DNA of 29,760 bases, taken from a virus. The notes under the pieces were generated by a model that saw nothing but the letters and a program-made list of their open reading frames with translations, was not told where the DNA came from and did no database searches. The stretch spans positions 1-29,760 of the IMG/VR virus record IMGVR_UViG_3300023284_002254. One strand, given 5' to 3'. Of the stretch, positions 1 to 8,218 are shown one piece after another. The number at the start of each line of letters is the position of its first letter. The stretch's first letter is position 1. Made by a program: the position numbers and the translations under genes.

Positions 1-489
1 ATGGACACTAATTTACAGTACCACGTAGACGCGGAGAAGTGGTTCTGTTTAACGACGACAGAGAAGATAGGAATAGCTATTTCTGCAACAAGGAGAATGG
101 ACAGAAGATACAGATTTTACGGGACAATACTGTTCGTAATACAAGCGTTGGAATGGCCAAGGACGAGGAATTTTGACCGGAAGGGGTTGCTGATCGAACA
201 AGGAGGCATTCCAAGCCAGCTGGAGGAGGGACAAGCACTGATGGGACTGGCGCTAGCAGTGGATCCAGAACTAGAAGAACTGGCGTCGACAAGTGATGTG
301 GTGAGAACTTGGAGTACGGACGGACTGGCGGTGGGATTTGATACAGGAGCGGCAATGGCGGAGAGGAAGGCCGATGAATCTCTGATGGGGGACCGTTTGG
401 TAGACGTAGATTTCTTACTGAAATCAATAGGAGAGCCGAGAAGCGCGGCGGAACTGGGAGAACAGAAGCGGAAGACACTGGTACGCTGA
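1..489 (+). CDS. Head-tail adaptor protein, DnaT-like / gp6-type, probably 5'-truncated
   Basis: Probably the connector protein that docks on the portal ring at the head-tail junction. The sequence shows the pattern typical of phage 'DnaT-like' adaptors: an alpha-helical stretch with ATRRMDRRYRF, then GT and QALEWPRT, then a helix-rich C-terminus. Family members usually have a further 20-40 N-terminal residues (a stretch rich in 'NSYVS..EAD'). Here the open frame begins at base 1 with MDTNLQYHVDAEKW, which fits the inside of that region, so the ATG at base 1 is probably an internal Met and the true start lies before the window. The stop overlaps the next start (TGATG), as in an operon of connector genes. 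The name 'DnaT-like' is historical and does not imply DNA binding. The assignment rests on motif resemblance and position before the head closure and tail terminator genes. Confidence 0.65.
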   Translation: MDTNLQYHVDAEKWFCLTTTEKIGIAISATRRMDRRYRFYGTILFVIQALEWPRTRNFDRKGLLIEQGGIPSQLEEGQALMGLALAVDPELEELASTSDVVRTWSTDGLAVGFDTGAAMAERKADESLMGDRLVDVDFLLKSIGEPRSAAELGEQKRKTLVR

Positions 490-851
490 TGGGTTTAAAC
501 AGCAAGATAAGGCAGGCGACAGCAAAAGGATTTAGAGCAAATAAATCCCAGCTAGTGGCGTGCACCTATATGGAAATGGGAGAGCCGGTTTACGACGTGG
601 AAACAGGAACAGATAGTACTCCGACGACGGAGCATGCTATCCGAGCGATGAAAACTTCTTTTAAGGAGGAGGATATAGATGATAATGCGGTACACAGAGG
701 AGACCAGAGAATAACAGTAGAGGCAAAGAGGGTTTCCTTCGAACCAAGTTTGCACGACCAAATATCCTGTCCGGACGGAGTTTGGGAAGTAATTCGTTCG
801 AAGAGGGAGATGTCGGGTTCAGTGCTTATTATTCAGGTGAGACGCCCATAA
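489..851 (+). CDS. Head closure (head-tail stopper) protein
   Basis: A 120-residue protein placed between the adaptor and the gp10-type protein, where siphophages encode the head closure protein that seals the portal after packaging. It is predicted to be beta-rich: a turn-rich start, a variable loop around residues 37-65 rich in Asp/Glu, then alternating strands ending in SGSVLIIQVRRP. The late 'DGVWEVIRS' segment is the common pattern of this fold. Its ATG overlaps the stop of the upstream gene and its own stop overlaps the next ATG (TAATG), implying translational coupling. No catalytic motif is seen. The function is inferred mainly from size, fold pattern and order; a minor capsid or neck protein of another type cannot be excluded. 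Confidence 0.6.
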   Translation: MGLNSKIRQATAKGFRANKSQLVACTYMEMGEPVYDVETGTDSTPTTEHAIRAMKTSFKEEDIDDNAVHRGDQRITVEAKRVSFEPSLHDQISCPDGVWEVIRSKREMSGSVLIIQVRRP

Positions 852-1273
852 TGGCAGATCCAAAATCATTCAGGAGGGACCTAAGAAGATTTATGGGGAA
901 GACGAGACGAGCCCTAAATGTGGTGGTGGAGGAGGTGGGACTAGCCACAAGACAGAATATAGCACTTAGAACCCCGATACTAACCGGACGAGCATCAGGA
1001 TCCTGGAATGCGGGACTAAATGTTGCGATAGAGGAGACGAAAGGGGAGAGCTATAATAATCCATCAGGAGCCCCTTTTGATGGAGTACAGGCGGTGGATG
1101 GGTTTGCATTGGGGGACACAATTATAATTTCAAACAGCATATCATATATTATGGACCTAAACAACGGATCAAGCCTAAAAGCGCCGGCGGGATTTATTGA
1201 GATGGCAGCGATAGAGTGGCAGTTTATATTGCCAACCGCGGCGTCGCGGGCTAAGCAAAGGTTCCGACTATGA
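851..1273 (+). CDS. HK97 gp10-type neck / tail completion protein
   Basis: A 140-residue protein of the HK97 gp10-like group, which acts at the head-tail joint or in tail completion. The family pattern is visible: an N-terminal helix with many Arg/Lys (RRDLRRFMGKTRRAL), a central 'RTPILTGRASGSWN' strand-turn, and near the C-terminus 'SISYIMDLNNGSS..APAGFIEMA', which matches the usual 'N..pYa..lEyG....aPaGm' signature. I chose the ATG at 851 rather than a longer in-frame start near 782 because it overlaps the upstream stop as TAATG, the spacing used throughout this operon. The stop overlaps the next gene as ATGA. Its place just before the tail terminator agrees with the family's usual gene order. 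Confidence 0.75.
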   Translation: MADPKSFRRDLRRFMGKTRRALNVVVEEVGLATRQNIALRTPILTGRASGSWNAGLNVAIEETKGESYNNPSGAPFDGVQAVDGFALGDTIIISNSISYIMDLNNGSSLKAPAGFIEMAAIEWQFILPTAASRAKQRFRL

Positions 1274-1704
1274 GCGATGATTTTGAGGAAGAAAGAAGAG
1301 CAATCGAAGGCAGATTTAAGAATGCCTGGGGAGCGAAGACCCCGATTAGGATGGATAACGCAAGATGGAAGGATCTGGACCCAGAGGAGACTCCAGCCTA
1401 TGTGGCTCTGTTCATAGTAAATGGTCTGGGACAACAGATTGAACTGCGGGAGACAGCTTTAGTTCGTTTCAACGGACAAATAATCGTGCAAGTGTTTACG
1501 AAAGAGAGAACTGGAAATTCGCGGGCAAGGAAACTGGCGAACGATGTTGCTGATGTTTTCCGGAGGGCGGATTTTGCAAGAGGAAGCAGCGGACGAATCA
1601 GGTGCAGGATTCCGACTATCGTTAGGGTGGGAGATAATAACGGTTGGTACCAACTAAACGTATCAACCCCATTCATGCGAGATGCTTTTCACGTAAGGGC
1701 TTAA
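1270..1704 (+). CDS. Tail terminator protein (DUF4128 / gpU-like)
   Basis: A 144-residue protein expected to form the ring that caps the finished tail tube and joins it to the head. The N-terminal half has the pattern 'ERRAIEGRFKNAW..KTPIRMDNARW', followed by beta strands 'YVALFIVNG' and 'FNGQIIVQVFTKERTG', a helix (RARKLANDVADVFRRADF) and a final beta part ending 'GWYQLNVSTPF'. This is the arrangement of phage tail terminators of the DUF4128/lambda gpU fold and fits the gene's place directly before the tail tube gene. It starts at an ATG overlapping the previous stop (ATGA). Function is assigned from fold pattern and position; no enzyme motif is expected. Confidence 0.72.
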   Translation: MSDDFEEERRAIEGRFKNAWGAKTPIRMDNARWKDLDPEETPAYVALFIVNGLGQQIELRETALVRFNGQIIVQVFTKERTGNSRARKLANDVADVFRRADFARGSSGRIRCRIPTIVRVGDNNGWYQLNVSTPFMRDAFHVRA

Positions 1705-1713
1705 GGAGCCAAC

Positions 1714-3159
1714 ATGCCGCAAGCTGATACAAATAGGGTAAGTCTATTTATTTCCCCTGAGACCCTTTGGGGTGAGACACCAGGGGTGGCCGGACTCGCA
1801 CCGAAGATGTACGAAGTACGGATGACCGGGGAAACCCTGTCGCACCAAAAAGAGACCGTCCTATCAGAGACGATTCGGTCAGACCGGATGCGGGACAGTT
1901 TGGCGGAAGTGGGAGTTTCAACCGACGGGGATATGAACTTTGAGCTGGCTTTCAGGGACTGGGAACTGGTCTTTGAAACTATGCTGGCGGCCGACCCAAT
2001 TTTTATTAAGGAGGTTACCCAAGCAGCAGGAATAATTGACGCAGTGAACGCAACAAGTTTATTTGATTCATCGACGGACGATGTGTTTACTGAGTTTGTA
2101 ATTGGGGCCGACGTTTGGATATCGGGTTTTCCGTTGAATGTGGACAATAACGGAAGATTTACGATTACGGGAGTGGATAACGGGGCAGGAACAACTGCCC
2201 TGGAAGTGCTGTCAACGAATGTCGATAACAACCCACTGACAGACGAAACGCCGGCAGGGTCAATTACTTTCAAGACAAACAAAGCGTCTTATGCAACAGA
2301 TATTTTTACAACTTCTCCAAATCAGATAGGGTCAACGACCCTAGATTTTATTGCGGACCTAAATTTAGAGGTGGGCCAATACATCAGGACGGCTGGATTT
2401 GTAAACAGCGAGAACAACGCAGTTTTTAAGATTACAGTGATAGCAGCGAACCTGATAACCCTGGATACCGCAGCAATTACGACGGAAGGGGCAGCAGCCC
2501 TGGTGACGTTTACTGGGAAGAGGCAGAAGAACGGTACGGCATTTAAATCGCTCCTGGTGGAAAAGAAATTCGACGATATAACCCAGTTCATGTCCTTAAA
2601 CGGGCAACGAGGGGGGGATATGTCCCTGTCGGTGGAGTCCGGGGCGATTGCCGGAGGAACCTTTTCTTTCATGGGGAAAGAGGGAATTCCAGCGGCAGTG
2701 ACAGTGGCAGGAGTAACGATTCCAGCGGGTATCAGCGAGCCGATGAACGGAACATCGAACGTCGGATCGATAGAGGAGGGAGGAGTAGCACTAACAACAG
2801 CCCTGCAATCAATCGAACTGGCGTTTACGAACAACCTGCGAACCAAACCCCAGATCGGAGACCGATCACCAATCGACATCGGGTACGGGTTTGTGGAAGT
2901 GTCAGGAACAGTGACCGCGTACTTCGAGGACCTGGCGCTACTGAACAAATTTATCAACCACACCGAATCGGACTTGAGCTTCCGATTTACGGACGCAGCA
3001 GCCAACTTGATTCACTTTACCCTGCCGAGATTGTTCTTTTCGGACGGTAATCCAACAACTCCAGGGGGTAACGATGATGTTCTCCTACCCCTGGAATTCT
3101 CGGCAATTCGAGATGCGGCGGAGAACGCAGTAATTATTATGGATATGGTGGCCGCCTAA
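1714..3159 (+). CDS. Major tail tube protein with two embedded beta modules
   Basis: The 481-residue tail tube subunit. The N-terminus 'SLFISPETLWGETP' and the 'GETLSHQKETVLSETIRSDR' stretch match phage tail tube proteins of the kind found before a frameshifted chaperone and a tape measure gene. Many siphophage tube proteins are about 150-350 residues; the extra length here lies in the middle. Residues about 116-188 and 206-273 are two related beta-rich modules with the pattern 'G..i...GF....NN..F.I..V', probably exposed on the tail surface. The C-terminal half (SIELAFTNNLRTK, then VSGTVTAYFEDLALLNKF) resumes the tube fold. A good ribosome binding site (AAGGAG, 1703-1708) precedes the ATG. 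The exact module borders are inferred from the translation. Confidence 0.8.
   Translation: MPQADTNRVSLFISPETLWGETPGVAGLAPKMYEVRMTGETLSHQKETVLSETIRSDRMRDSLAEVGVSTDGDMNFELAFRDWELVFETMLAADPIFIKEVTQAAGIIDAVNATSLFDSSTDDVFTEFVIGADVWISGFPLNVDNNGRFTITGVDNGAGTTALEVLSTNVDNNPLTDETPAGSITFKTNKASYATDIFTTSPNQIGSTTLDFIADLNLEVGQYIRTAGFVNSENNAVFKITVIAANLITLDTAAITTEGAAALVTFTGKRQKNGTAFKSLLVEKKFDDITQFMSLNGQRGGDMSLSVESGAIAGGTFSFMGKEGIPAAVTVAGVTIPAGISEPMNGTSNVGSIEEGGVALTTALQSIELAFTNNLRTKPQIGDRSPIDIGYGFVEVSGTVTAYFEDLALLNKFINHTESDLSFRFTDAAANLIHFTLPRLFFSDGNPTTPGGNDDVLLPLEFSAIRDAAENAVIIMDMVAA
2050..2540 (+). repeat. Two diverged copies of an 'NNG' beta module inside the tail tube gene
   Basis: The translation holds two consecutive copies of a roughly 65-75 residue beta-rich unit. 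The first runs about 2059-2280 (ISGFPLNVDNNGRFTITGV at its core) and the second about 2329-2533 (TAGFVNSENNAVFKITVI). Each core has a Gly-Phe, a short acidic or polar turn, Asn-Asn, then Phe-x-Ile and a Val-rich strand. The same pattern recurs in the hub (about 9661-9858) and megatron (about 15280-15490). The similarity is at protein level only; the DNA copies are strongly diverged. Confidence 0.55.
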
Positions 3160-3209
3160 CAACACCGGCCTATAAACGCAAGAATTGAGAACAAAACGGA
3201 TGAACAACT

Positions 3210-3695
3210 ATGGAAATGAAAGAGAAGTTCGGCACTGATAAAAAGGCCGAGATCGAAGGAAAGTGGTTTCCTGTGGACGACGGGGAAGTACTGATAGCTA
3301 GGGTGGGAAACAAGGAATATCAAGCCGCCCTACGCCAGAACATCCAAAGAATGCAAATAGCCCTGAAGAAATCTGTCTTGTCTGAGGAAGAGGCGGAGAA
3401 GGTTATTATTGGTGTGCTCTCACGAACGATACTCTTAGGCTGGAGGAATTTTACGGATGAAGGGGAGGAAGTTCCTTATTCACCGGAGAAGGCTGTCGAG
3501 TTTATGACGAACTATCGGGATTTTCGAGAATTTGTGGTGGAAAATGCGGAGGAGTTCAACAATTTTAAGCTGGAACTCGATCAGGCCGCAAGAAAAAACT
3601 CGAAGGATGCCTCGTCTGGAGCATCGAGCACGGGGCAAAAGAACAATTCCTTAGAGAGCTCGAACGAGAGCAAGGAATCTCTTCCGATATCCTGA
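3210..3695 (+). CDS. Tail assembly chaperone, short form (gpG-like)
   Basis: A 161-residue soluble chaperone that, by analogy with lambda gpG, coats the tape measure protein before tube polymerisation. The N-terminal part is a small mixed domain (KWFPVDDGEVLIARVGNKEYQAAL) followed by helices; the C-terminus after the slippery site becomes low-complexity and rich in Ser/Asn/Lys, typical of an unstructured zero-frame tail. It sits between the tube and tape measure genes, where nearly all siphophages place this pair. A -1 slippery heptamer at 3593-3599 yields the longer form. The ATG at 3210 has only a weak ribosome binding site; the in-frame ATG at 3216 is an alternative. Confidence 0.82.
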   Translation: MEMKEKFGTDKKAEIEGKWFPVDDGEVLIARVGNKEYQAALRQNIQRMQIALKKSVLSEEEAEKVIIGVLSRTILLGWRNFTDEGEEVPYSPEKAVEFMTNYRDFREFVVENAEEFNNFKLELDQAARKNSKDASSGASSTGQKNNSLESSNESKESLPIS

Positions 3696-4000
3696 GAAGC
3701 AAACCAGAATTACACGTAGAACTAGAGTTCTTCTACGAGGCGTTTTGGATACTAGCAGCGGGGAGGCCGAGAGGAGAAGACGTACAGCCAATACTACTGT
3801 CCGAAATAGAAAGCTATGGGAGGATCCATCGTTTGGACGACGAGGAAATGCTGACCCTATTGCACTGGACAAGAACTTTGGATACAACTTATATCCAGGA
3901 AATAAGGAATCGACAACCAAAGTCGAAAAATCGCCATAGCCTGAAAAATGCCCGAAGTAGCAAGACTAGACATCATCATCCGCACCGAAAAGGCCGTTAA
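3210..4000 (+). CDS. Tail assembly chaperone, long form made by -1 frameshift (gpGT-like)
   Basis: The fusion product reads the zero frame to 3599, slips back one base, and continues in the -1 frame to a TAA at 3998-4000, giving about 263 residues, close to lambda gpGT. The -1 frame is open before the slip point and looks coding (EGCLVWSIEHGAKEQFLREL, then LEFFYEAFWILAAGRPRGED and LLHWTRTLDTTYIQEIRNR), with aromatic and helical patterns expected of the T domain that contacts tail tube and tape measure proteins. There is no independent start with a good ribosome site for this segment. Its end overlaps the tape measure start by 53 bases and is basic and His-rich. The slip is inferred from sequence; the ratio of the two forms cannot be read here. 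Confidence 0.8.
3593..3625 (+). promoter_or_regulatory. Programmed -1 frameshift signal: A_AAA_AAC plus downstream hairpin
   Basis: The heptamer AAAAAAC at 3593-3599 lies in the canonical X_XXY_YYZ register of the upstream frame (AGA AAA AAC). Six bases later, GATGC (3606-3610) can pair with GCATC (3621-3625), with weaker pairs inside the loop. An alternative outer pairing of CTCGA (3599-3603) with TCGAG (3624-3628) is also possible. The spacing to the first stem fits the usual 5-9 bases. Hairpin strength is judged by eye only. Confidence 0.8.
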
Positions 4001-7000
4001 TGCGGTTAAGAAGGTTGACCAGGCACTAGATAATACTGCCCGGAAGACAGACAAATCGGTGAAGAAAATGGGCGGTGCCTTCGACCGCCTAAAAGGTAAG
4101 ATTTTGTCAGCTCAAGGAGCGATAGCTGGATTAGGTGTTGCATTTGCTTTCCGGGGGGTGTTCAACGTAATTAAAGATTTTGAAACGGCGATGTCAGCTG
4201 TTAAGGCGGTGACGGGAGCGACGGGGGAGGAGTTCGCCGCCTTGAACAAAGAGGCGAGAAGGTTGGGTGCAACAACTACTTTTTCGGCGGGGGAGGCTGC
4301 CCAAGGAATGAGATTCTTGGCACAAGCGGGTTTTACAACAAGCGAGGTACTAATAAGTACGGAGGCGGCTTTACAACTAGCTCAGGCGGGAATGCTAGGA
4401 TTAGGGGAATCTGCGGACATCGTATCGAATATTATGTCGGCTTTTCAAATCGAAGCAGAGGGAACTGCGGCGGTGGGCGATGTTTTGGCGGCGGTAGCGT
4501 CAAAAGCGAATACGGATATTAGACAATTGGGTGAAGCGTTTAAGCCGGTGGGCGGTATTGCTCGGGCCACAGGGCAAGATTTGCGAGATGTGGCAGCTGC
4601 CTTAGGAACATTGGGGGATGCGGGTATCCAAGCTGGTCAGGCGGGTACAAATATAAGAAACATGCTCCTAACCCTGTTAGACGCGAAGAAAGCGAGACTA
4701 GCGGCGGATTTATTGGGAGTCTCAATAGAGAAACTGAATCCTACTACACGTAGTGTGGTGGAAATTATAAATACCTTTGCGGATGCTGGGCTAAATGCGG
4801 CCCAGGCTCAACAGATTTTCCAAAAGAGACTGGCGAATGCCGTTATTACCCTATCAGATAATAGAGATAGAGTAAACGAACTGGCAGGAGTGACAAGAAA
4901 CGCTGACGGCGCACTGAGTAAAATGTCCAAAACTATGACGGACAACTTGAGGGGTTCACTGAAAGGATTTACTTCAGCTTTGCAGGAAGCAATACTACAA
5001 ACAGGAGATGCGGGCCTGACTGGTGCTTTAAGAGGAATTTTAGACACAATGGCGGGGGTGATTAGAGCACTGACAGGGATGCTAGACCCACTGTCTGAGA
5101 ATGCAAGACTGTACCAACTTTTAGCGTCAGTAATAAAGATAGCAGCAGGAGCTTTTGCCGGATTTGCCCTAGCAAAGATAGTGGGTGGATTGATAGCTAT
5201 GGGAGGGGCCCTGGTCAAATTAATAAAATTTATAAGAACAGCGACAGCGGCCCAAATTCTACTAAACCTAGCGATGCTGGCAAACCCGATTATTCTTATA
5301 GCCACACTGATAGGAGGACTGATAGTACTACTGATAGAATTTGGGGACACAGCAGTTACAGTAGGAGACAAGACTTTTACGATCTGGGATTTGATTGCGG
5401 TTGCACTGGGTTCAGTGATAAGACTATTCGGGTTTTTGGGGAAAATAGCAGTAACTGCGGGGAAGCTATTAATAGACGCGTTTACCGATGTGAAAGACCA
5501 AGCAGAGAGTGTGGTAAGGACGGTAGACAGAGTCTTTAAATCGATACTGAATACAGCGATAGCGGTATCACTGTCTATTGTAGACGCATATATAGCAATG
5601 GGGAAACTGATATTCAGAACGTTTTCGGGACTAGTGGCGGGAATGATAACCCTCTTTGAGGGTTTGGGGTCAGCTATTGTAAGTGCACTGAAAGGAGATT
5701 TTAAAGGGGCAGGAAGAGAACTGTCAGACGCTTTCTCAGGAGAGATAGACATAGGACTGGAAAAGACACTAGACGAACTAAAGGAATCAGTGGCAAAGAA
5801 CTTTGACACTGATTTTGCAGGATCAGCCCAAAAAGCAGTGCAAGGAGCTATAAATATAGTGGGTGCAGGAGTGGTGAATGCGACGGGAAAGATTGTAGAC
5901 GATGCGGCAAAGAGATATGAGGCAAGGGCGCAAGCTGCGGCGGATAATGCAGAGGACGCACTGAAGAAGTCAGCAAAAACTGCAGACGAACTATTGGCAC
6001 CAAAACCGGGCGCAGGGATAGACATTGTAGCAAGTGCGGGCGCAGGAAAAAAGAAAAAAGATCCATTCGGGGACCTAAGGGAAAGTTTAGACTCGGTCTT
6101 TGCAGCGCAGAAAGAATTCGCAGAGGGAGAGAAATTGATAGCTGCAGCGCTGAAGAAGGGGAAGATAGAGAAGCAAGAGGCAACTAAGTTAACGACCCTC
6201 CTAGAAAACAAGTACAGGGATCTAAGAGATCCTTTGATGGCGGTTCAAAGGGAACTGGAACAAGAAACGAAGTTGTTAGGGCTAAGTGCTGATGCGAGAG
6301 AACTGGAAGCAAAATTCCTGGAAATACAGAACGCCCTATTGGATTCGGGAAAGATTTTAAGGGAAGGAGAGGCCGCTGCCCTAAAAGACCAACTGAGAAG
6401 CCTGCAAAAACTAACAAAGGAGAGACAAACAGAAGAACAACTGTTGGAGAGAATAACAGGAGAAACAAAACGATTGACAGAAGAACAGAATGCTTTGAAC
6501 AAGCTATTTAAGACAGGGCAAATATCACTGGAACAATACAACAGACAAATTAGGGAATCGACAATTAGACAACTGGAGGCACAGAAGGATGCGACAAGTG
6601 GATTTAGGAGAGGCTTCCTAAAACTACAAGAAGAACTAGCGGATATGGCCTCTGTAACTGAAGCCCTTGTTTTAGACACATTTGCAGATATGAAGGCAGC
6701 AACAGTAGATTTTGTAGAGACGGGAATCTTTGAGTTCGATAAGTTTATAGCTGCCCTGCAGAGGAGATTATTAGAGGCTGCATTGGACGACCTGTTTGGG
6801 CAGATATTTGGTGCCGGGGGAATACTGGATATAGGTAAAATATTTGGAGAACCCGGGAAGAAAGTGCCGGGAGAAACCATTAAAATGAAGATGATAGAGG
6901 CGGCACCGATTGCAGGGGATATTATTGCGGCAAAGATGATTGCAGCGGCCCAAGGGATTGTACCTGCAGACGGTGGAATGTTGAGTGGTGGAGGAGGTAG

Positions 7001-7598
7001 GGTTCCATTTGATTTTGCAAATGATATAGGAGAGGCGATAGAAACTGCAGGAGGTACAGCAGGGAGAACTGTGGCGGACAGTATGGAAATAGCGGGGCAA
7101 ACTGTTGGTTCGGGATGGCAAAGCGTGTTCTCAGGAATAGGAAATTTCTTAGGAGGAATTTTTGATGATTTGATAGGAGGACTGGGGGACATATTCTCGT
7201 CAATAGGTTCACTGTTTTCTAGTGGGGGAGCCGGCGGTGCTGGGGGAGGTTCAGGGTTCCTTACTTTACTAACAGCTTTTCTTGAGAAGGGAGGGATATC
7301 GCAACATCCAAGTCAAACTAGGATGGTGCCAGCAGCAGCTTTTGCGCACGCGAGAAGTTATCAAGGGGGAGGACTTTCGAACGGAGGAATCCCAGCAATT
7401 TTGCACAAGAATGAGGCAGTGGTACCGTTGTCGGGGGGAAGGAAAATACCAGTAGAATTAGGAGAGGGAAGAGATTTAAGACCGATTAATTTAACAATGA
7501 ACGTGACGACGCCAGATGCTGACTCCTTTCGAAGAAGCAAGTCGAAGATAGGAAACGACCTGCATAATATGGTCTTTAGAGCAGGACTGAGGAAGTAA
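3948..7598 (+). CDS. Tape measure protein
   Basis: The 1216-residue protein that sets tail length and is ejected with the DNA. The N-terminus (LDIIIRTEKAVNAVKKVDQAL) and the segment around residues 75-330 (FETAMSAVKAVTGATGEEFA, then GTNIRNMLLTLL) match the TP901-type tape measure domain. Three strongly hydrophobic stretches, about residues 396-427, 435-465 and 480-510, could insert into the host membrane. Residues about 650-880 are a long Lys/Glu-rich coiled coil. Residues 887-951 resemble the lambda-type tape measure C-terminal domain. Near the end, Gly-rich linkers precede 'HKNEAVVPL', a signature common at tape measure C-termini. No lysozyme or peptidase motif was recognised. Its length suggests a long tail, roughly 180 nm if about 0.15 nm per residue holds. 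The ATG overlaps the frameshifted chaperone. Confidence 0.93.
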   Translation: MPEVARLDIIIRTEKAVNAVKKVDQALDNTARKTDKSVKKMGGAFDRLKGKILSAQGAIAGLGVAFAFRGVFNVIKDFETAMSAVKAVTGATGEEFAALNKEARRLGATTTFSAGEAAQGMRFLAQAGFTTSEVLISTEAALQLAQAGMLGLGESADIVSNIMSAFQIEAEGTAAVGDVLAAVASKANTDIRQLGEAFKPVGGIARATGQDLRDVAAALGTLGDAGIQAGQAGTNIRNMLLTLLDAKKARLAADLLGVSIEKLNPTTRSVVEIINTFADAGLNAAQAQQIFQKRLANAVITLSDNRDRVNELAGVTRNADGALSKMSKTMTDNLRGSLKGFTSALQEAILQTGDAGLTGALRGILDTMAGVIRALTGMLDPLSENARLYQLLASVIKIAAGAFAGFALAKIVGGLIAMGGALVKLIKFIRTATAAQILLNLAMLANPIILIATLIGGLIVLLIEFGDTAVTVGDKTFTIWDLIAVALGSVIRLFGFLGKIAVTAGKLLIDAFTDVKDQAESVVRTVDRVFKSILNTAIAVSLSIVDAYIAMGKLIFRTFSGLVAGMITLFEGLGSAIVSALKGDFKGAGRELSDAFSGEIDIGLEKTLDELKESVAKNFDTDFAGSAQKAVQGAINIVGAGVVNATGKIVDDAAKRYEARAQAAADNAEDALKKSAKTADELLAPKPGAGIDIVASAGAGKKKKDPFGDLRESLDSVFAAQKEFAEGEKLIAAALKKGKIEKQEATKLTTLLENKYRDLRDPLMAVQRELEQETKLLGLSADARELEAKFLEIQNALLDSGKILREGEAAALKDQLRSLQKLTKERQTEEQLLERITGETKRLTEEQNALNKLFKTGQISLEQYNRQIRESTIRQLEAQKDATSGFRRGFLKLQEELADMASVTEALVLDTFADMKAATVDFVETGIFEFDKFIAALQRRLLEAALDDLFGQIFGAGGILDIGKIFGEPGKKVPGETIKMKMIEAAPIAGDIIAAKMIAAAQGIVPADGGMLSGGGGRVPFDFANDIGEAIETAGGTAGRTVADSMEIAGQTVGSGWQSVFSGIGNFLGGIFDDLIGGLGDIFSSIGSLFSSGGAGGAGGGSGFLTLLTAFLEKGGISQHPSQTRMVPAAAFAHARSYQGGGLSNGGIPAILHKNEAVVPLSGGRKIPVELGEGRDLRPINLTMNVTTPDADSFRRSKSKIGNDLHNMVFRAGLRK

Positions 7599-8218
7599 TG
7601 GCCCACCGAGAAACACAGTTCCCTACAGGAGTTTCTTATGGGATGATAGGGGGGCCAAAATTCAGCACTCTGGTTGTGCTGCTAACATCGGGGTTTGAGA
7701 GGAGAAAAATAACTTGGAGTGATACGAAGGGGGAATGGAATTTAGGCCACCGACTAAAGACCCAGACAGAGATAGACGCTTTACTGGCGTTCTTTTATGT
7801 GATGGAGGGAATGGGGCACTCGTTTAGGTTTAAGGACTGGGTGGAGTTTGTACTAGCAAGGCAAAACATTGGGACAACCGACGGCTCGGACGCCACTTAT
7901 CAAATCTTTAAAAGGTATACGGCAGGGGTGGATACCTATGACAAAGACCTAAAGAAGATTGTGGCTGCAACTGCACTAGTTTGGGTGAATGACGTGTCGA
8001 TTGCAGAGGGAGCGGGAGCAAGCCAATTTCAACTGAACGATGATACTGGGATAGTGACACTGGGGTCTACTTTGGCTGCGCAAAGTGGAACAGCAGTGGA
8101 GGTGGCGTGTGAGTACGATAAGCCAGTGAGGATGGCTATTGACCACGCACAGATTAGTATCGAATTCTTCAACACATTTAACTGGGAACTAACTCTGGAA
8201 GAGATTAGAATAGTATGA
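7598..8218 (+). CDS. Distal tail protein, DUF2460 (GTA g12-like)
   Basis: A 206-residue protein of the DUF2460 family, the distal tail component that joins the tail tube to the hub in gene transfer agents and related siphophages. Family marks seen: 'ETQFPTGVSYGMIGGPKFSTLVV', where GGP and the following strand are conserved, 'HRLKTQTEIDALLAFFYVMEG', 'GHSFRFKDW', and the C-terminal 'VACEYDKPVRM' and 'IEIRIV'-type ending (here EEIRIV). It starts directly on the stop of the tape measure gene (TAATG) with GAGGAAG upstream, and its own stop overlaps the hub start (ATGA). The four-gene order DUF2460, DUF2163, NlpC/P60 and megatron strengthens the call. Confidence 0.9.
   Translation: MAHRETQFPTGVSYGMIGGPKFSTLVVLLTSGFERRKITWSDTKGEWNLGHRLKTQTEIDALLAFFYVMEGMGHSFRFKDWVEFVLARQNIGTTDGSDATYQIFKRYTAGVDTYDKDLKKIVAATALVWVNDVSIAEGAGASQFQLNDDTGIVTLGSTLAAQSGTAVEVACEYDKPVRMAIDHAQISIEFFNTFNWELTLEEIRIV

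Noticed and set aside
3150-3170. Small inverted repeat GGCCG/CGGCC at the end of the tail tube gene
   Set aside because: A 5-bp stem with an 11-base loop and no U-run; not convincing as a terminator.
4808-6211. Long open frame of 467 codons on the minus strand opposite the tape measure gene
   Set aside because: It is antisense to a well-supported gene; the translation is Ser/Ala/Pro/Phe-rich low-complexity protein as expected from the reverse of AGA/GCA/CTA-rich coding DNA, with no domain.
6245-7192. Minus-strand open frame of 315 codons
   Set aside because: Same reason: a shadow of the tape measure gene, with skewed Ser/Pro/Ile composition and no start context.
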